From CAZABC01 sp964483405 (GTDB lineage Bacteria > Chloroflexota > Limnocylindria > Limnocylindrales > CSP1-4), in assembly GCA_964483405.1 (NCBI GenBank), contig CAZABC010000016.1, positions 1 to 49,989 of the forward strand: a stretch of 49,989 bases of DNA, in the 5' to 3' direction. Below are positions 1-8,708 of the stretch, one piece after another. The position numbers and the translations under genes were made by a program. The notes beneath the pieces are model-generated. The model ran no database searches. It saw only the letters and a list, made by a program, of their open reading frames with translations, and was not told where the DNA came from. Within the stretch, counting starts at the first letter, position 1. Every line of letters begins with the position of its first letter.

Positions 1-2320
1 CGCTCGTCATGTACTCGACGGTGTAGTTCGCCTTGAGGTAGGCCGTCTGGTAGGCGACGAGGCCGTAGCAGGTGGCGTGGGCCTTGTTGAAGCCGTAGCG
101 CTCGAACGGCTCGAACGCCTTGAAGACCGCATCGATCGTCGCCGCCGGGACGCCGCGCTCGGCGGCCCGCTCGACGAACTTCTCCTTCTGGGCTCGCAGG
201 ACGGCCGACTTCTTCTTCCGGATCGCGTAGCCGAGGGTGTCCGCCTCGGGGCCGCTGAACCCGCCGAGGGCCATGGCCGCGGCCATGATGTCCTCCTGGT
301 AGACGAAGATCCCGTACGTCCGGGCGAGGAACGGCTCGAGGAGCGGGTGGAGGTAGACGACCGGCTCCTGGCCGTGCTTGCGCCGGATGTAGGCCGGGAT
401 GTTGTCCATCGGGCCGGGCCGGTACAGGGCGACCATCGCCGCGAGGTCGTAGACCGAGGTCGGCCGGAGCTCGCGGATGTACCGCCGCATCCCCGCCGAC
501 TCGAGCTGGAAGATGCCGGTCGTCTCGCCCGAGGCGAGGAGCTCGAAGGTCCGGGCGTCATCGAGCGGGATGTGCTCGATGTCGATGGCGATGCCCCGGT
601 GGTCCCGGATGAGGTCGACGGCCTGGCGGAGGATCGTCAGGTTCGAGAGGCCGAGGAAGTCGAACTTGAGCAGGCCGAGCGCCTCGACGGCATGCATCTC
701 GTACTGCGTCATCAGCGACTCGGAGTTCGTCGCCCGCTGGAGCGGCATGATCTCGGTCAGCGGCTCGCGGCTGATGACGACGCCGGCGGCGTGCGTCGAG
801 GCGTTCCGGGCGACGCCCTCGAGCTGGCGGGCGAGGTCGACGAGCCGGCCGACCTGGGGATCGGCCTCGGTCATCTCGCGGAGGGCCGGGGCGATCTCGA
901 GCGCCTCGTCGAGCTTGATCCCGAGCTGGTTGGGGACCGCCTTGGCGATCCGGTCGACCTCGCCGTAGCCGAGCCCGAGGACCCGCCCGACGTCGCGGAT
1001 CGCCGCTCGGGCGAGCATCGTGCCGAAGGTGATGATCTGGGCGACGTGGTCGGTCCCGTACTTCCGGGTGACGTAGGCGATGACCTCGTCGCGGCGACCG
1101 TCCTCGAAGTCGACGTCGATGTCGGGCATCGTCACCCGGTCGGGGTTGAGGAAGCGCTCGAACGGCAGCCCGTAGCTGATCGGATCGACCGGGGTGATGC
1201 CGAGGGTGTAGGTCACGATCGATCCCGGCGCCGAGCCGCGGCAGGTCGTGTAGATCCCCGACTCGCGGGCGAACCGGACGAAGTCGGCGACGATCAGGAA
1301 GTAGCCGGCGTAGCCCATCCGGTTGATGACCCCGAGCTCGTAGTCGAGGCGGGCCTCGAGCTCGGGCGTCGCGGTGCCGTAGCGGGCGACGAGGCCGCGC
1401 CGGCACTCGGCGAGCAGCCAGCTCTCCGCGGTCTCGCCGTCGGGGACCGGGAAGTGCGGGATGCGGTTCACCCCGAGCGGCAGCTCGACCGCGCACATCT
1501 CGGCGATCGCCCTCGAGTTCCGGATCGCCTCGGGCTGATCGGGGAAGAGGGCGGCCATCTCGGCCGCGGACTTGACGTAGAACTCGGGCGACTCGAAGCG
1601 CAGCCGGCCGGGCGTGTCGAGGTTGGAGCCCGTGCCGACGCAGAGGAGGACATCGTGAGCCTCGGCCTGGCCCCGGTGGACGTAGTGGAGATCGTTCGTC
1701 GCCACGAGCCCGAGCCCGACCTGCGGGGCGAGCCGGACGAGCTGCTCGTTCAGGCGGCGCTGCTCGGGCAGCCCATGGTCCTGGAGCTCGAGGTAGAAGC
1801 CGTCCGGCCCGAGGATGTCCCGGTACTCGCCGGCGATGCGCACGGCGCTCTCGTGGTCATCCACCTCGAGGGCCCGGGCGATCTCGCCGTTGAGGCAGGC
1901 CGACAGCCCGACGAGCCCCTCGCTGTACCGGGCGAGGTGCTCGCGGTCGATCCGCGGCTTGTAGTAGTAGCCGTCGACGTGAGCGTCGGTGATGAGCCGC
2001 GACAGGTTCTGGTAGCCGGTCCAGTCCTTGGCGAGGAGGACGAGGTGGAACGGCTGGGCGTCGGCCTTGCCCTCCTTGTCCCGCATCGACCGGCGGGCGA
2101 CATACGTCTCGACGCCGATGATCGGCTTGATCCCCTTCGCGACACAGGCCTGGTGGAAGGCGACCGCGCCGTAGAGGGCGCCGTGGTCGGTGATCGCGAG
2201 GCTGCCGAACCCCTGCGCCGCGGCCGCGTCGACGAGGTCGGGGATCCGCCCGAGGCCGTCGAGGAGACTGAACTCCGAGTGGACGTGGAGATGGACGAAG
2301 TCGTTCGGAGCCGGGGTCAC
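1..2320 (-). CDS. dnaE: DNA polymerase III alpha subunit (5' part, truncated by window edge)
   Basis: Replicative DNA polymerase III catalytic subunit. The first 773 codons are present; the C-terminal part of this roughly 1,150-residue family lies outside the window. The N-terminus has the PHP-domain signature HLHVHSEFSLLDG (residues 10-22), then the ITDHG segment. The polymerase catalytic aspartates sit in PDIDVDFEDGRRDEV near residue 400, and a further FDFLGL motif lies near 555. The last visible residues are in the helix that begins ANYTVEYMTS. The GTG start was chosen because HLHVH follows immediately, as in other DnaE proteins. There is no Shine-Dalgarno sequence; instead a TACCAT hexamer ends 7 nt upstream of the GTG, suggesting a leaderless transcript. 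Confidence 0.97.
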   Translation of the reverse strand, partial: MTPAPNDFVHLHVHSEFSLLDGLGRIPDLVDAAAAQGFGSLAITDHGALYGAVAFHQACVAKGIKPIIGVETYVARRSMRDKEGKADAQPFHLVLLAKDWTGYQNLSRLITDAHVDGYYYKPRIDREHLARYSEGLVGLSACLNGEIARALEVDDHESAVRIAGEYRDILGPDGFYLELQDHGLPEQRRLNEQLVRLAPQVGLGLVATNDLHYVHRGQAEAHDVLLCVGTGSNLDTPGRLRFESPEFYVKSAAEMAALFPDQPEAIRNSRAIAEMCAVELPLGVNRIPHFPVPDGETAESWLLAECRRGLVARYGTATPELEARLDYELGVINRMGYAGYFLIVADFVRFARESGIYTTCRGSAPGSIVTYTLGITPVDPISYGLPFERFLNPDRVTMPDIDVDFEDGRRDEVIAYVTRKYGTDHVAQIITFGTMLARAAIRDVGRVLGLGYGEVDRIAKAVPNQLGIKLDEALEIAPALREMTEADPQVGRLVDLARQLEGVARNASTHAAGVVISREPLTEIMPLQRATNSESLMTQYEMHAVEALGLLKFDFLGLSNLTILRQAVDLIRDHRGIAIDIEHIPLDDARTFELLASGETTGIFQLESAGMRRYIRELRPTSVYDLAAMVALYRPGPMDNIPAYIRRKHGQEPVVYLHPLLEPFLARTYGIFVYQEDIMAAAMALGGFSGPEADTLGYAIRKKKSAVLRAQKEKFVERAAERGVPAATIDAVFKAFEPFERYGFNKAHATCYGLVAYQTAYLKANYTVEYMTS

Positions 2321-2327
2321 GACGCGA

Positions 2328-2333
2328 ATGGTA
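2328..2333 (-). promoter_or_regulatory. -10-like hexamer of dnaE
   Basis: TACCAT on the minus strand, 7 nt before the dnaE GTG. No convincing -35 box was found. It fits the leaderless pattern shared with eleven other genes in the window. Confidence 0.5.
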
Positions 2334-2423
2334 GCCGGGTCCCGGCCGGGTCGGGGCGGGGGTCGTCGGGGGGTCGGTGCCGGTGGCGCGGGCGCTTCAG
2401 GGGCGCGTTCGCGGCGGCCCGGG

Positions 2424-2429
2424 CATGAT
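2424..2429 (+). promoter_or_regulatory. -10-like hexamer of zincin gene
   Basis: CATGAT on the plus strand, 6 nt before the ATG of the small metalloprotease. This is the weakest match in the leaderless set because its first base is C, not T. Confidence 0.3.
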
Positions 2430-2435
2430 GCGCAG

Positions 2436-2831
2436 ATGGAGCCGCGTCCCGTGCCCGCATCGCCCATCGAGCCCGACTTCGGGTCGCTCGTCGAGGCCGC
2501 CCTCGACAGCCTGCCCGAGGCGTTCCGCGTCCAGCTCGGCCGGGTCGCGATCGTCGTCGAGGACGAGCCGTCGGCGGCCCAGCTCGCGTCGACCGGGGCG
2601 CGCGGCCTGTTCGGGCTCTACCAGGGCGTGCCGACGACCGCGTTCGGCGCCGACCACGCGCCGTTCGCGAGCAAGATCACGATCTTCCGCGGACCGCACC
2701 TGCGCGCCTACGGGACCGGGTCCCGCCTCGCGCCAGGCGTGGCCGGGACGGTCCGCCACGAGATCGCCCATCACTTCGGGATCTCCGACGCGCGGCTGCG
2801 CGAGCTCGACGCGGAGCGCGGCAGCCGCTGA
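2436..2831 (+). CDS. Small zincin-like metallopeptidase family protein
   Basis: A 131-residue protein of the minimal zincin family (PF06262-type, possible zinc metallopeptidase). The zinc-binding motif is HEIAHHFGISD: HExxH at residues 108-112, followed by H113 and D118, as is typical for the family. Upstream residues 35-42 form the usual beta strand (VAIVVEDE). The family's physiological substrate is not known. The ATG at 2436 was chosen because it gives the family's usual length and sits 6 nt after a -10-like hexamer. The frame is open further upstream, but that part overlaps dnaE antisense and is a shadow. Divergent from dnaE with about 115 bp between starts. Confidence 0.85.
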   Translation: MEPRPVPASPIEPDFGSLVEAALDSLPEAFRVQLGRVAIVVEDEPSAAQLASTGARGLFGLYQGVPTTAFGADHAPFASKITIFRGPHLRAYGTGSRLAPGVAGTVRHEIAHHFGISDARLRELDAERGSR

Positions 2832-2860
2832 GCGCGGGCGGCCCGTCGGCCACCGCCCCC

Positions 2861-3517
2861 TCAGCCGGGCGTGAGCCCGAGCAGCCGCTCGACGACGGGC
2901 GCGATCCGGTCGACCCAGCGGGCGTACTGGATCCCGCTCGGATGGAGGCCATCGGCGGCGACGAGGGCCCGGTCCGTCGCCGCCCCGAGCGAGAGGTCGT
3001 GGATGTCGACGACGGCGACGGCGTGCCGGCCCCCGATCCCGGCAAGGACGCCGTTCGCCGCGCGGATCGCCGCCGATCGAGCGACCGGGTCGCCATAGTC
3101 GGCGCCGGCCGGGGTGACCGTGTAGTCGGGCGTCGTGACGAGCAGCAGGCGGTCGGCCGGCAGGCGCCCGAGCAGGTCGGCGAGGATCGCCTCCAGCCGC
3201 GCGGCGTAGTCGGCCATCGGCACGCCCTGGACGACGTCGTTCACCCCGACGAGCAGCGAAACGAAGCCCGGGCCGAGGGTATCGAGCGCGGGCAGCTCGC
3301 GCTCGATGACGTCGCGGCTCGTGTAGCCGTTCACGGCCAGGTTCGCGACGAGGTCGATCGCCGCCCCGCTGGCGCGCAGGCGGGTGACCAGGCGATCGGG
3401 CCAGCGATCGCGGGGCTCGACGGCCGTGCCGATCGTGTACGAGTCGCCCAGCGCGACCCAGCGCAGCGCCGGTCCGCTCGCCCGGGTCGGACCGTCGGTC
3501 GCGGCCGCCCCGGTCAC
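2861..3517 (-). CDS. SGNH/GDSL-family hydrolase
   Basis: A 218-residue single-domain esterase/lipase-like protein. Block I is ALGDSYTIG near residues 21-29 (nucleophile serine in GDSY), block III is GVNDV (Gly and Asn of the oxyanion hole), and block V is DGLHPS near residue 195 (catalytic Asp and His). No signal peptide is visible, so it is probably cytoplasmic. Its GTG start overlaps the stop of the nucleoside hydrolase by 4 bp (GTGA), so the two are translationally coupled. Given that partner it may act on a small esterified or acetylated metabolite, but the substrate cannot be read from sequence. Confidence 0.88.
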   Translation of the reverse strand: MTGAAATDGPTRASGPALRWVALGDSYTIGTAVEPRDRWPDRLVTRLRASGAAIDLVANLAVNGYTSRDVIERELPALDTLGPGFVSLLVGVNDVVQGVPMADYAARLEAILADLLGRLPADRLLLVTTPDYTVTPAGADYGDPVARSAAIRAANGVLAGIGGRHAVAVVDIHDLSLGAATDRALVAADGLHPSGIQYARWVDRIAPVVERLLGLTPG

Positions 3518-4470
3518 CGCACCGCGGCGGCGCCCACCGTCGCGACCGCGTCGACGAGCAGGTCGACGAACCGGCCGCGGTCGATGGCCACCCCGACGTC
3601 GGCGTTGGGCGGTGGTCCCGCAACGCCCCGGATGTCGACGACCGTCCGACCCCGCGTGAGCGAGCCGGTCGTCTCGACGTCGACGTGATACCGGCGGGTC
3701 TCGACGAGCCCGGGCACGGCGAGGTGGGCGACGGCCACCGCGTCGTGGATCGGCGATCCGTCCCAGCCGTACCGCTCGAGGTGGAACCGGGCGAAGAAGC
3801 GGAGGAGGTCGGCGAAGACCGTCGCCGTCCGTGTCCCGAGGGCCGCGAGGCGCTCGACATCGGCCGGGCCGAAGCGGGCACGGTGGGTCACGTCCAGGCC
3901 GATCATCGTGATCGGGCGGCCGGACGCGAACACGATCCTGGCCGCCTCCGGGTCGACCCAGATGTTGAACTCGGCCGACGGCGTCCAGTTGCCCTCCCCG
4001 ATGGCGCCGCCCATCAGGCAGATCCGGCCGATCCGGGGGGCGAGCTCGGGGTACCCGAGAAGGAGCTCGGCGACGTTCGTCAGCGGCCCCGTCGGCACGA
4101 GCGTCACCGGCTCCGCGCTTGCCTCGAGGGTCGCCCGCAGGAAGGCGAGCGCCCCCTCGGGTCGCGGGTCCGACCGCGGTTCGGGGAGGTCGGCCCCCTC
4201 GAGCCCGCTGACGCCGTGGACGTTGGCGGCGACCTCGAGCGGCCGCGACAGGGGGCTCGCGGCGCCGGCCGCGACCGGGACGTCGGGCCGACCGAGCAGG
4301 GCGAGGACGGACAGGGCGTTGCGGGTCGTCGCCTCGAGCGGCGCGTTCCCGGCGACCGTCGTCACCCCGAGCAGGCGCAGCTCGGGCCGGGCCAGGGCGA
4401 GGACGAGCGCCAGCGCGTCGTCGTGGCCCGGGTCGCAGTCGAGGACGATCGGGATCGGGTTCGTGGACAC
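3514..4470 (-). CDS. Inosine/uridine-preferring nucleoside hydrolase
   Basis: A 318-residue enzyme of the IUNH family, which cleaves the N-glycosidic bond of ribonucleosides to give ribose and free base. The calcium-binding N-terminal motif DCDPGHDDA lies at residues 10-18 and the family pattern VTTVAGN follows. The NIWVDPEAA segment contributes the conserved Asn, and the late HDAVAVA contributes the final calcium-binding Asp. Length is normal for the family. It is divergent from the BMP nucleoside importer, with 129 bp between the starts, and is followed by an overlapping SGNH hydrolase. The context supports salvage of imported nucleosides. A CATACT hexamer lies 7 nt before the GTG start, with no Shine-Dalgarno sequence. 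Confidence 0.95.
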   Translation of the reverse strand: MSTNPIPIVLDCDPGHDDALALVLALARPELRLLGVTTVAGNAPLEATTRNALSVLALLGRPDVPVAAGAASPLSRPLEVAANVHGVSGLEGADLPEPRSDPRPEGALAFLRATLEASAEPVTLVPTGPLTNVAELLLGYPELAPRIGRICLMGGAIGEGNWTPSAEFNIWVDPEAARIVFASGRPITMIGLDVTHRARFGPADVERLAALGTRTATVFADLLRFFARFHLERYGWDGSPIHDAVAVAHLAVPGLVETRRYHVDVETTGSLTRGRTVVDIRGVAGPPPNADVGVAIDRGRFVDLLVDAVATVGAAAVR

Positions 4471-4477
4471 CGCGCGG

Positions 4478-4483
4478 AGTATG
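4478..4483 (-). promoter_or_regulatory. -10-like hexamer of nucleoside hydrolase gene
   Basis: CATACT on the minus strand, 7 nt upstream of the GTG start. No -35 box is evident. Confidence 0.4.
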
Positions 4484-4521
4484 CGCCACGGGCCCGGCGA
4501 TGCGGTAGGATGCGGACGAAG

Positions 4522-4538
4522 CCCGCCGATACGGCGGG
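4522..4538. promoter_or_regulatory. Inverted repeat in divergent intergenic region
   Basis: A perfect 7-bp inverted repeat, CCCGCCG-ATA-CGGCGGG, between the divergent nucleoside hydrolase and BMP genes. It lies downstream of a possible TAGGAT -10 box (4506-4511) for the importer. It could be a repressor operator or a short 5'-UTR hairpin. At this GC content such a repeat could also arise by chance. Confidence 0.35.
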
Positions 4539-4599
4539 TCCTGCCGTGCCGGTCGCCGAGCCTCGCGCCGGCGCCGTCGACGCTCCTGGAGGAGGAAGC

Positions 4600-5730
4600 A
4601 TGCAGAAGCGCCTCGGCCTGCTCGTCGCGAGCCTGGCCATCATCGTCGCCGCCTGTTCGAGCGGCGCAACGCCCGAGCCGTCGCCCGAGCCGTCGGCCGA
4701 GCCGTCCCCGTCGGCCGCCGCGTCGGTCGAGCCGTCCGCGGAGCCGTCCCCGTCGCCGGACGCCGCGACCTGCGAGCAGCCGCTCAAGGTCGGTCTCGTC
4801 ACCGACGTCGGCCGGATCAACGACAAGGGGTTCAACCAGTCGGCGTACGAGGGCATGGAGGCCGCCAAGGCCCTCGCCCCGACGTGCTTCGATACCGACT
4901 ACATCGAGACGACCAGCCAGTCCGACTACGCGAAGAACATCGCGGAGTTCGCCGACAACGGCTACGACGTCGTCATCGGCGTCGGCTTCCTCCTCGGCGA
5001 CGCGATGGGCGACGCCGCGAAGGAGTACCCGGACGCCAAGTTCATCAGCGTCGACGGCATCCCGAGCACGGGCCACGACGAGAGCTGGGCCACGAACGGC
5101 CAGTCGCTCTTCTACGCCGAGGACGAGGCCGGCTACCTGGCCGGCGTCCTCGCCGCGTCGATCAGCGAGTCCAAGACCATCGGCGTCGTCGGCGGCCTGC
5201 TCGTCGTCCCGCCGGTCGAGCGCTTCGTCGAGGGCTACATCAACGGCGCCAAGGCGACCGTGGCCGACATCGACGTCAAGTTCACCTACACCAGCTCGTT
5301 CGTCGAGCCCGAGCAGGGCAAGGCGGCCGCGCAGCAGATGATCGACGCCGGTGCGGACGTCATCTTCGCGGCCGGCGGCCTGACCGGCAACGGCGCCCTC
5401 CTCGCGGCCTGCGACGCCGGCATCCTCGCCATCGGCGTCGACACCGACCAGTTCCTGACCCTGCCCGAGGCGAGCAAGTGCCTCGTCTCGAGCGCGACGA
5501 AGAACATCGTCGGCTCGGTCCAGGCGGCCCTGCTCCGGATCGCCCTGGGCCAGTTCAAGGGCGGCGTCAACGTCGACAACGCGGCCACCAACGGCATCGG
5601 CCTCGCCCCGTTCCACGACAACGCGGACAAGGTCCCGGCCGACGTCGTCACCCTCCTCGACGAGACCTTCGCCGGCCTCGCCGACGGCTCCATCAAGACC
5701 AACGTCGTGGTCGACGGCAAGACGGAGTAG
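4600..5730 (+). CDS. BMP-family nucleoside-binding lipoprotein
   Basis: Substrate-binding component of a nucleoside ABC importer (Bmp/PnrA/Med family), anchored outside the membrane. The lipoprotein signal ends in the lipobox VAAC with the lipidated cysteine at residue 19. A Pro/Ser/Glu-rich linker follows to about residue 58, built from EPSPEPSAEPS-like repeats. The binding domain starts with VGLVTDVGRINDKGFNQSA, the family hallmark, and continues with FISVDG and GVVGG segments. A very good Shine-Dalgarno stretch (4588-4598, GGAGGAGGAAG) immediately precedes the ATG. It is the first gene of the importer operon and is separated from the ATPase by a strong hairpin. Nucleoside specificity is inferred from the family and the adjacent nucleoside hydrolase. 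Confidence 0.95.
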   Translation: MQKRLGLLVASLAIIVAACSSGATPEPSPEPSAEPSPSAAASVEPSAEPSPSPDAATCEQPLKVGLVTDVGRINDKGFNQSAYEGMEAAKALAPTCFDTDYIETTSQSDYAKNIAEFADNGYDVVIGVGFLLGDAMGDAAKEYPDAKFISVDGIPSTGHDESWATNGQSLFYAEDEAGYLAGVLAASISESKTIGVVGGLLVVPPVERFVEGYINGAKATVADIDVKFTYTSSFVEPEQGKAAAQQMIDAGADVIFAAGGLTGNGALLAACDAGILAIGVDTDQFLTLPEASKCLVSSATKNIVGSVQAALLRIALGQFKGGVNVDNAATNGIGLAPFHDNADKVPADVVTLLDETFAGLADGSIKTNVVVDGKTE

Positions 5731-5755
5731 CCACCGGCTGCACCTGACGCCAACC

Positions 5756-5787
5756 CGACGGCGAGGCTCTCCGGAGCCTCGCCGTCG
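5756..5787 (+). terminator. Strong intercistronic hairpin after BMP gene
   Basis: A perfect 14-bp stem (CGACGGCGAGGCTC paired with GAGCCTCGCCGTCG) with a TCCG tetraloop, 25 bp after the BMP stop. No T tract follows, so it may act as an mRNA 3'-end stabiliser or partial terminator. Such an element would keep binding-protein mRNA above transporter mRNA. Confidence 0.75.
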
Positions 5788-5835
5788 TCGTTCACTCGGG
5801 CCAGGCCGGGCATCGAGGGAGGAGGGAGAGCCACG

Positions 5836-7494
5836 GTGACCGCGCAGTCGAACCCGCCACTCGAGGCGGGACCGCCCGGGACCCCCAGCGCGGGACCGGT
5901 GCCCGCCCCCGCGGTGGATCCCCACGCCGGGCCGGTCGCGCCCGCCACCCACGTCGTCGCTCCGGCCCTCGAGATGCGCGGCATCACGAAGCGGTTCCCC
6001 GGGGTCGTCGCCAACGACGGGATCGACCTGGAGGTCCGACCGGGCGAGATCCACGCCCTGCTCGGCGAGAACGGCGCCGGCAAGAGCACGCTGATGAACG
6101 TCCTCTACGGGCTCCTGACGCCCGACGAGGGCGAGATCCTCATCGACGGCCAGGTCGTCCGGATCGCCGACCCGTCCGACGCCATCTCCCGCGGCATCGG
6201 CATGGTCCACCAGCACTTCATGCTCGTGCCCGTCTTCACCGTCGCCGAGAACATCATCCTCGGCCGGGAGACGATGGCGAACCCGGTCATGCTCGACGAG
6301 GAGACCGCCGAGACCCGGATCCGCGAGCTCGCGGAGCAGTTCGGCTTCGAGATCGACCCCCACGCCAAGGTCGGCGACCTCCCGGTCGGCATCCAGCAGC
6401 GGATCGAGATCCTCAAGGCCCTCTACCGCGGCGCGAATGTCCTCATCCTCGACGAGCCGACGGCCGTCCTCACGCCGCAGGAGACCGCCGAGATCTTCGG
6501 GGTCCTGCGGCGGCTCGCGAGCGAGGGGACGAGCATCGTCTTCATCAGCCACAAGCTGTACGAGGTCCTCGAGATCGCCGACCGGATCACCGTCATCCGG
6601 CGCGGCAAGGTCGTCGGCCAGGCCGACCCGAAGACCGCGACCGAGGAGACGCTGGCCGAGATGATGGTCGGCCGCGAGGTGTCGCTCACCGTCGAGAAGG
6701 GCCCGGCCAGCCCGGGCGACGTCGTGCTCGAGGTCGCCGACCTGACCGTCGCGGACGACCGCGGCTCGATCGTCGTGAGCGGCTGCTCCTTCGACGTCCG
6801 GGCCGGCGAGATCCTTGGCATCGCCGGCGTCGCCGGCAACGGCCAGGAGGAGCTGGTCGAGGCGCTGACCGGGCTGCGCAAGGCCCGGGCGGGCGCGATC
6901 AGGCTGGCGGGCGAGGTCGTGACGAACCACTCCTCGCGCGACATGTCCGAGCGTGGCCAGGCGTACATCCCGGGCGACCGCCAGCGCTACGGCCTCGTCC
7001 TGACCTACCCGGTCGAGGACAACCTCGTCCTGCGCAGCTACCACAAGCCGCCGTACTCGCGCTTCGGGGTCATCCGCGGCGCCGAGATCGACAAGCGGGC
7101 CGAGGCGCTCATCCCGGAGTTCGACATCCGGACGCCGTCGGCCTCGGTCGCGGCGGCCACGCTGTCCGGCGGCAACCAGCAGAAGGTCATCGTCGCCCGC
7201 GAGTTCAGCCGCGACATCGTCCTGCTCATCGCCGACCAGCCGACCCGTGGCCTCGACGTCGGGTCGATCGAGTTCATCCACAAGCAGATCGTCGCCAAGC
7301 GCGACGCCGGGGCCGCGGTCCTCCTCGTCTCGGCCGAGCTCGACGAGATCCTCGAGCTGTCCGACCGGATCGGGATCATGTATCGCGGCCACCTCGTCGC
7401 GACGATCGACGGCGCGACCGCCGTCAAGGACCAGGTCGGCCTGATGATGGCCACCGGCCAGGTCGTCGCCGAGCGGACGGAAGGTGCGGCATGA
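5836..7494 (+). CDS. Nucleoside ABC transporter ATP-binding protein (double ABC)
   Basis: A 552-residue fused ATPase of the sugar/nucleoside type (YufO/NupO, RbsA-like) that powers the BMP importer. The first ABC domain begins near residue 45, with Walker A GENGAGKST, signature PVGIQQRIEIL, and Walker B LILDEPTAVLTP. The second has a degenerate Walker A (GVAGNGQEE), signature LSGGNQQKV and Walker B LLIADQPTRGLDVG, the usual asymmetry for this class. An extra Pro/Ala-rich N-terminus of about 40 residues precedes the domain. The GTG start is supported by a purine-rich Shine-Dalgarno stretch (5815-5830) ending 5 nt before it. The stop overlaps the next start by 4 bp (ATGA). Confidence 0.96.
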   Translation: MTAQSNPPLEAGPPGTPSAGPVPAPAVDPHAGPVAPATHVVAPALEMRGITKRFPGVVANDGIDLEVRPGEIHALLGENGAGKSTLMNVLYGLLTPDEGEILIDGQVVRIADPSDAISRGIGMVHQHFMLVPVFTVAENIILGRETMANPVMLDEETAETRIRELAEQFGFEIDPHAKVGDLPVGIQQRIEILKALYRGANVLILDEPTAVLTPQETAEIFGVLRRLASEGTSIVFISHKLYEVLEIADRITVIRRGKVVGQADPKTATEETLAEMMVGREVSLTVEKGPASPGDVVLEVADLTVADDRGSIVVSGCSFDVRAGEILGIAGVAGNGQEELVEALTGLRKARAGAIRLAGEVVTNHSSRDMSERGQAYIPGDRQRYGLVLTYPVEDNLVLRSYHKPPYSRFGVIRGAEIDKRAEALIPEFDIRTPSASVAAATLSGGNQQKVIVAREFSRDIVLLIADQPTRGLDVGSIEFIHKQIVAKRDAGAAVLLVSAELDEILELSDRIGIMYRGHLVATIDGATAVKDQVGLMMATGQVVAERTEGAA

Positions 7495-8708
7495 GCGAAG
7501 CCACTCCCTCCGGCGGCGGCGTCAGCGGAGGCATGAGCCTCAACACCGCCACGATCCTCACCGGCGGCGGCCTCGGCCGCCAGCTCGCGAGCACCGTCGT
7601 CGCGGTCCTCCTGGGCCTCGGCGTCGGCGTCCTCCTCATCTGGCTCTCGAGCGCGCTCTCGGAGGAGGGCTTCGACTTCTTCCTGCCGTTCACCGCCTAC
7701 AAGGCGCTCCTCGACGGGTCGCTGTTCTGCGCGGAGGGCTTCCAGGAAGGGTCGCTCCAGTGCAACGAGGGCGGCATCCTCGACATCCGGGCCATCGGCA
7801 ACACGATGAACGCGACCACGCCGCTCATCCTGACCGGCCTCTCGGTCGCCGTCGGCTTCCGGGCCGGCCTCTTCAACATCGGCGCCCAGGGCCAGTTCTA
7901 CCTCGGCGCCTTCGGTGCGGCGGTCATCGGCGCGGCGATCGGCCTGCCGTTCCCCGCGGCGCTCCTCGTCACGCTCTTCGGCGGCTTCCTCGCCGGCGCC
8001 TTCTGGGGCTTCATCCCCGGCGCCCTTAAGGCCGTGTCGGGCGCCCACGAGGTCGTCACGACGATCATGCTCAACACGATCGCCGCCCTCGGCCTCAACC
8101 TGCTGGCGAGCACGATCTTCAAGAACCCGACGGCGTCGTTCCCCAAGACCAACGACGTCGTCGAGGCGGCCCAGCTGCCGATCCTCATCGACGGCACGAA
8201 GATGCACGCCGGGATCATCGTCGCGCTCGTCGCCGCGGTCGTCATCTGGTTCGTCCTGTTCAAGACGACGCTCGGCTTCGAGATCCGGACGGTCGGCCAG
8301 AACCCGAACGCGGCCCGCTATGCCGGCATCCGGCCGAACCTGATCATCGTCCTGACGATGTCGCTCGCCGGCGGCCTGGCCGGCCTCGCCGGCGCCTGCG
8401 AGATCCTCGGGATCACGAAGAGCTATCCGGCCGAGTACAACACGACGTACGGCTTCGACGGCATCGCCGTCGCCCTCCTCGGGCGGGCCCACCCGTTCGG
8501 GGTGGTCGGCGCGGCCCTGCTCTTCGGTGTCCTGCGCGCGGGGGCCGGCACGATGCAGCGTGAGACCGGCATCCCGATCGACGTGATCTTCATCGTCCAG
8601 GCGGCGATCATCCTGTTCGTCGCCGCGGAGGCGGTCATCCGGAAGCTGCTGCCACGGTTCGGGCGCCGTCGCCCGGTCGCGGCCGCGCCGGCGGGAGGTG
8701 TGGCGTGA
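7491..8708 (+). CDS. Nucleoside ABC transporter permease 1
   Basis: A 405-residue integral membrane permease of the BPD_transp_2 family (YufP/NupP-like). The first hydrophobic span is near residues 30-52. A large extracytoplasmic loop contains two cysteines (CAEGF and CNEG). A series of hydrophobic segments then follows from about 105 to 385. The conserved family stretch GFRAGLFNIGAQGQFYLGA near residues 122-140 and the ATPase-coupling segment GQNPNAARYAGI near 268 are present. ATGA overlap upstream and GTGA overlap downstream show tight coupling with the ATPase and the second permease. Confidence 0.95.
   Translation: MSEATPSGGGVSGGMSLNTATILTGGGLGRQLASTVVAVLLGLGVGVLLIWLSSALSEEGFDFFLPFTAYKALLDGSLFCAEGFQEGSLQCNEGGILDIRAIGNTMNATTPLILTGLSVAVGFRAGLFNIGAQGQFYLGAFGAAVIGAAIGLPFPAALLVTLFGGFLAGAFWGFIPGALKAVSGAHEVVTTIMLNTIAALGLNLLASTIFKNPTASFPKTNDVVEAAQLPILIDGTKMHAGIIVALVAAVVIWFVLFKTTLGFEIRTVGQNPNAARYAGIRPNLIIVLTMSLAGGLAGLAGACEILGITKSYPAEYNTTYGFDGIAVALLGRAHPFGVVGAALLFGVLRAGAGTMQRETGIPIDVIFIVQAAIILFVAAEAVIRKLLPRFGRRRPVAAAPAGGVA

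Noticed and set aside
77..2428. Long open frame on the plus strand opposite dnaE
   Set aside because: Its translation is Arg/Asp/Glu/Val-rich with no motif, and the minus strand encodes a clear DnaE. GC-rich codon bias leaves the opposite frame open.
4471..7392. Long minus-strand open frame extending the nucleoside hydrolase upstream through the importer genes
   Set aside because: The extension is a shadow of the BMP and ATPase genes; the hydrolase begins at its GTG before the DCDPGHDDA motif.
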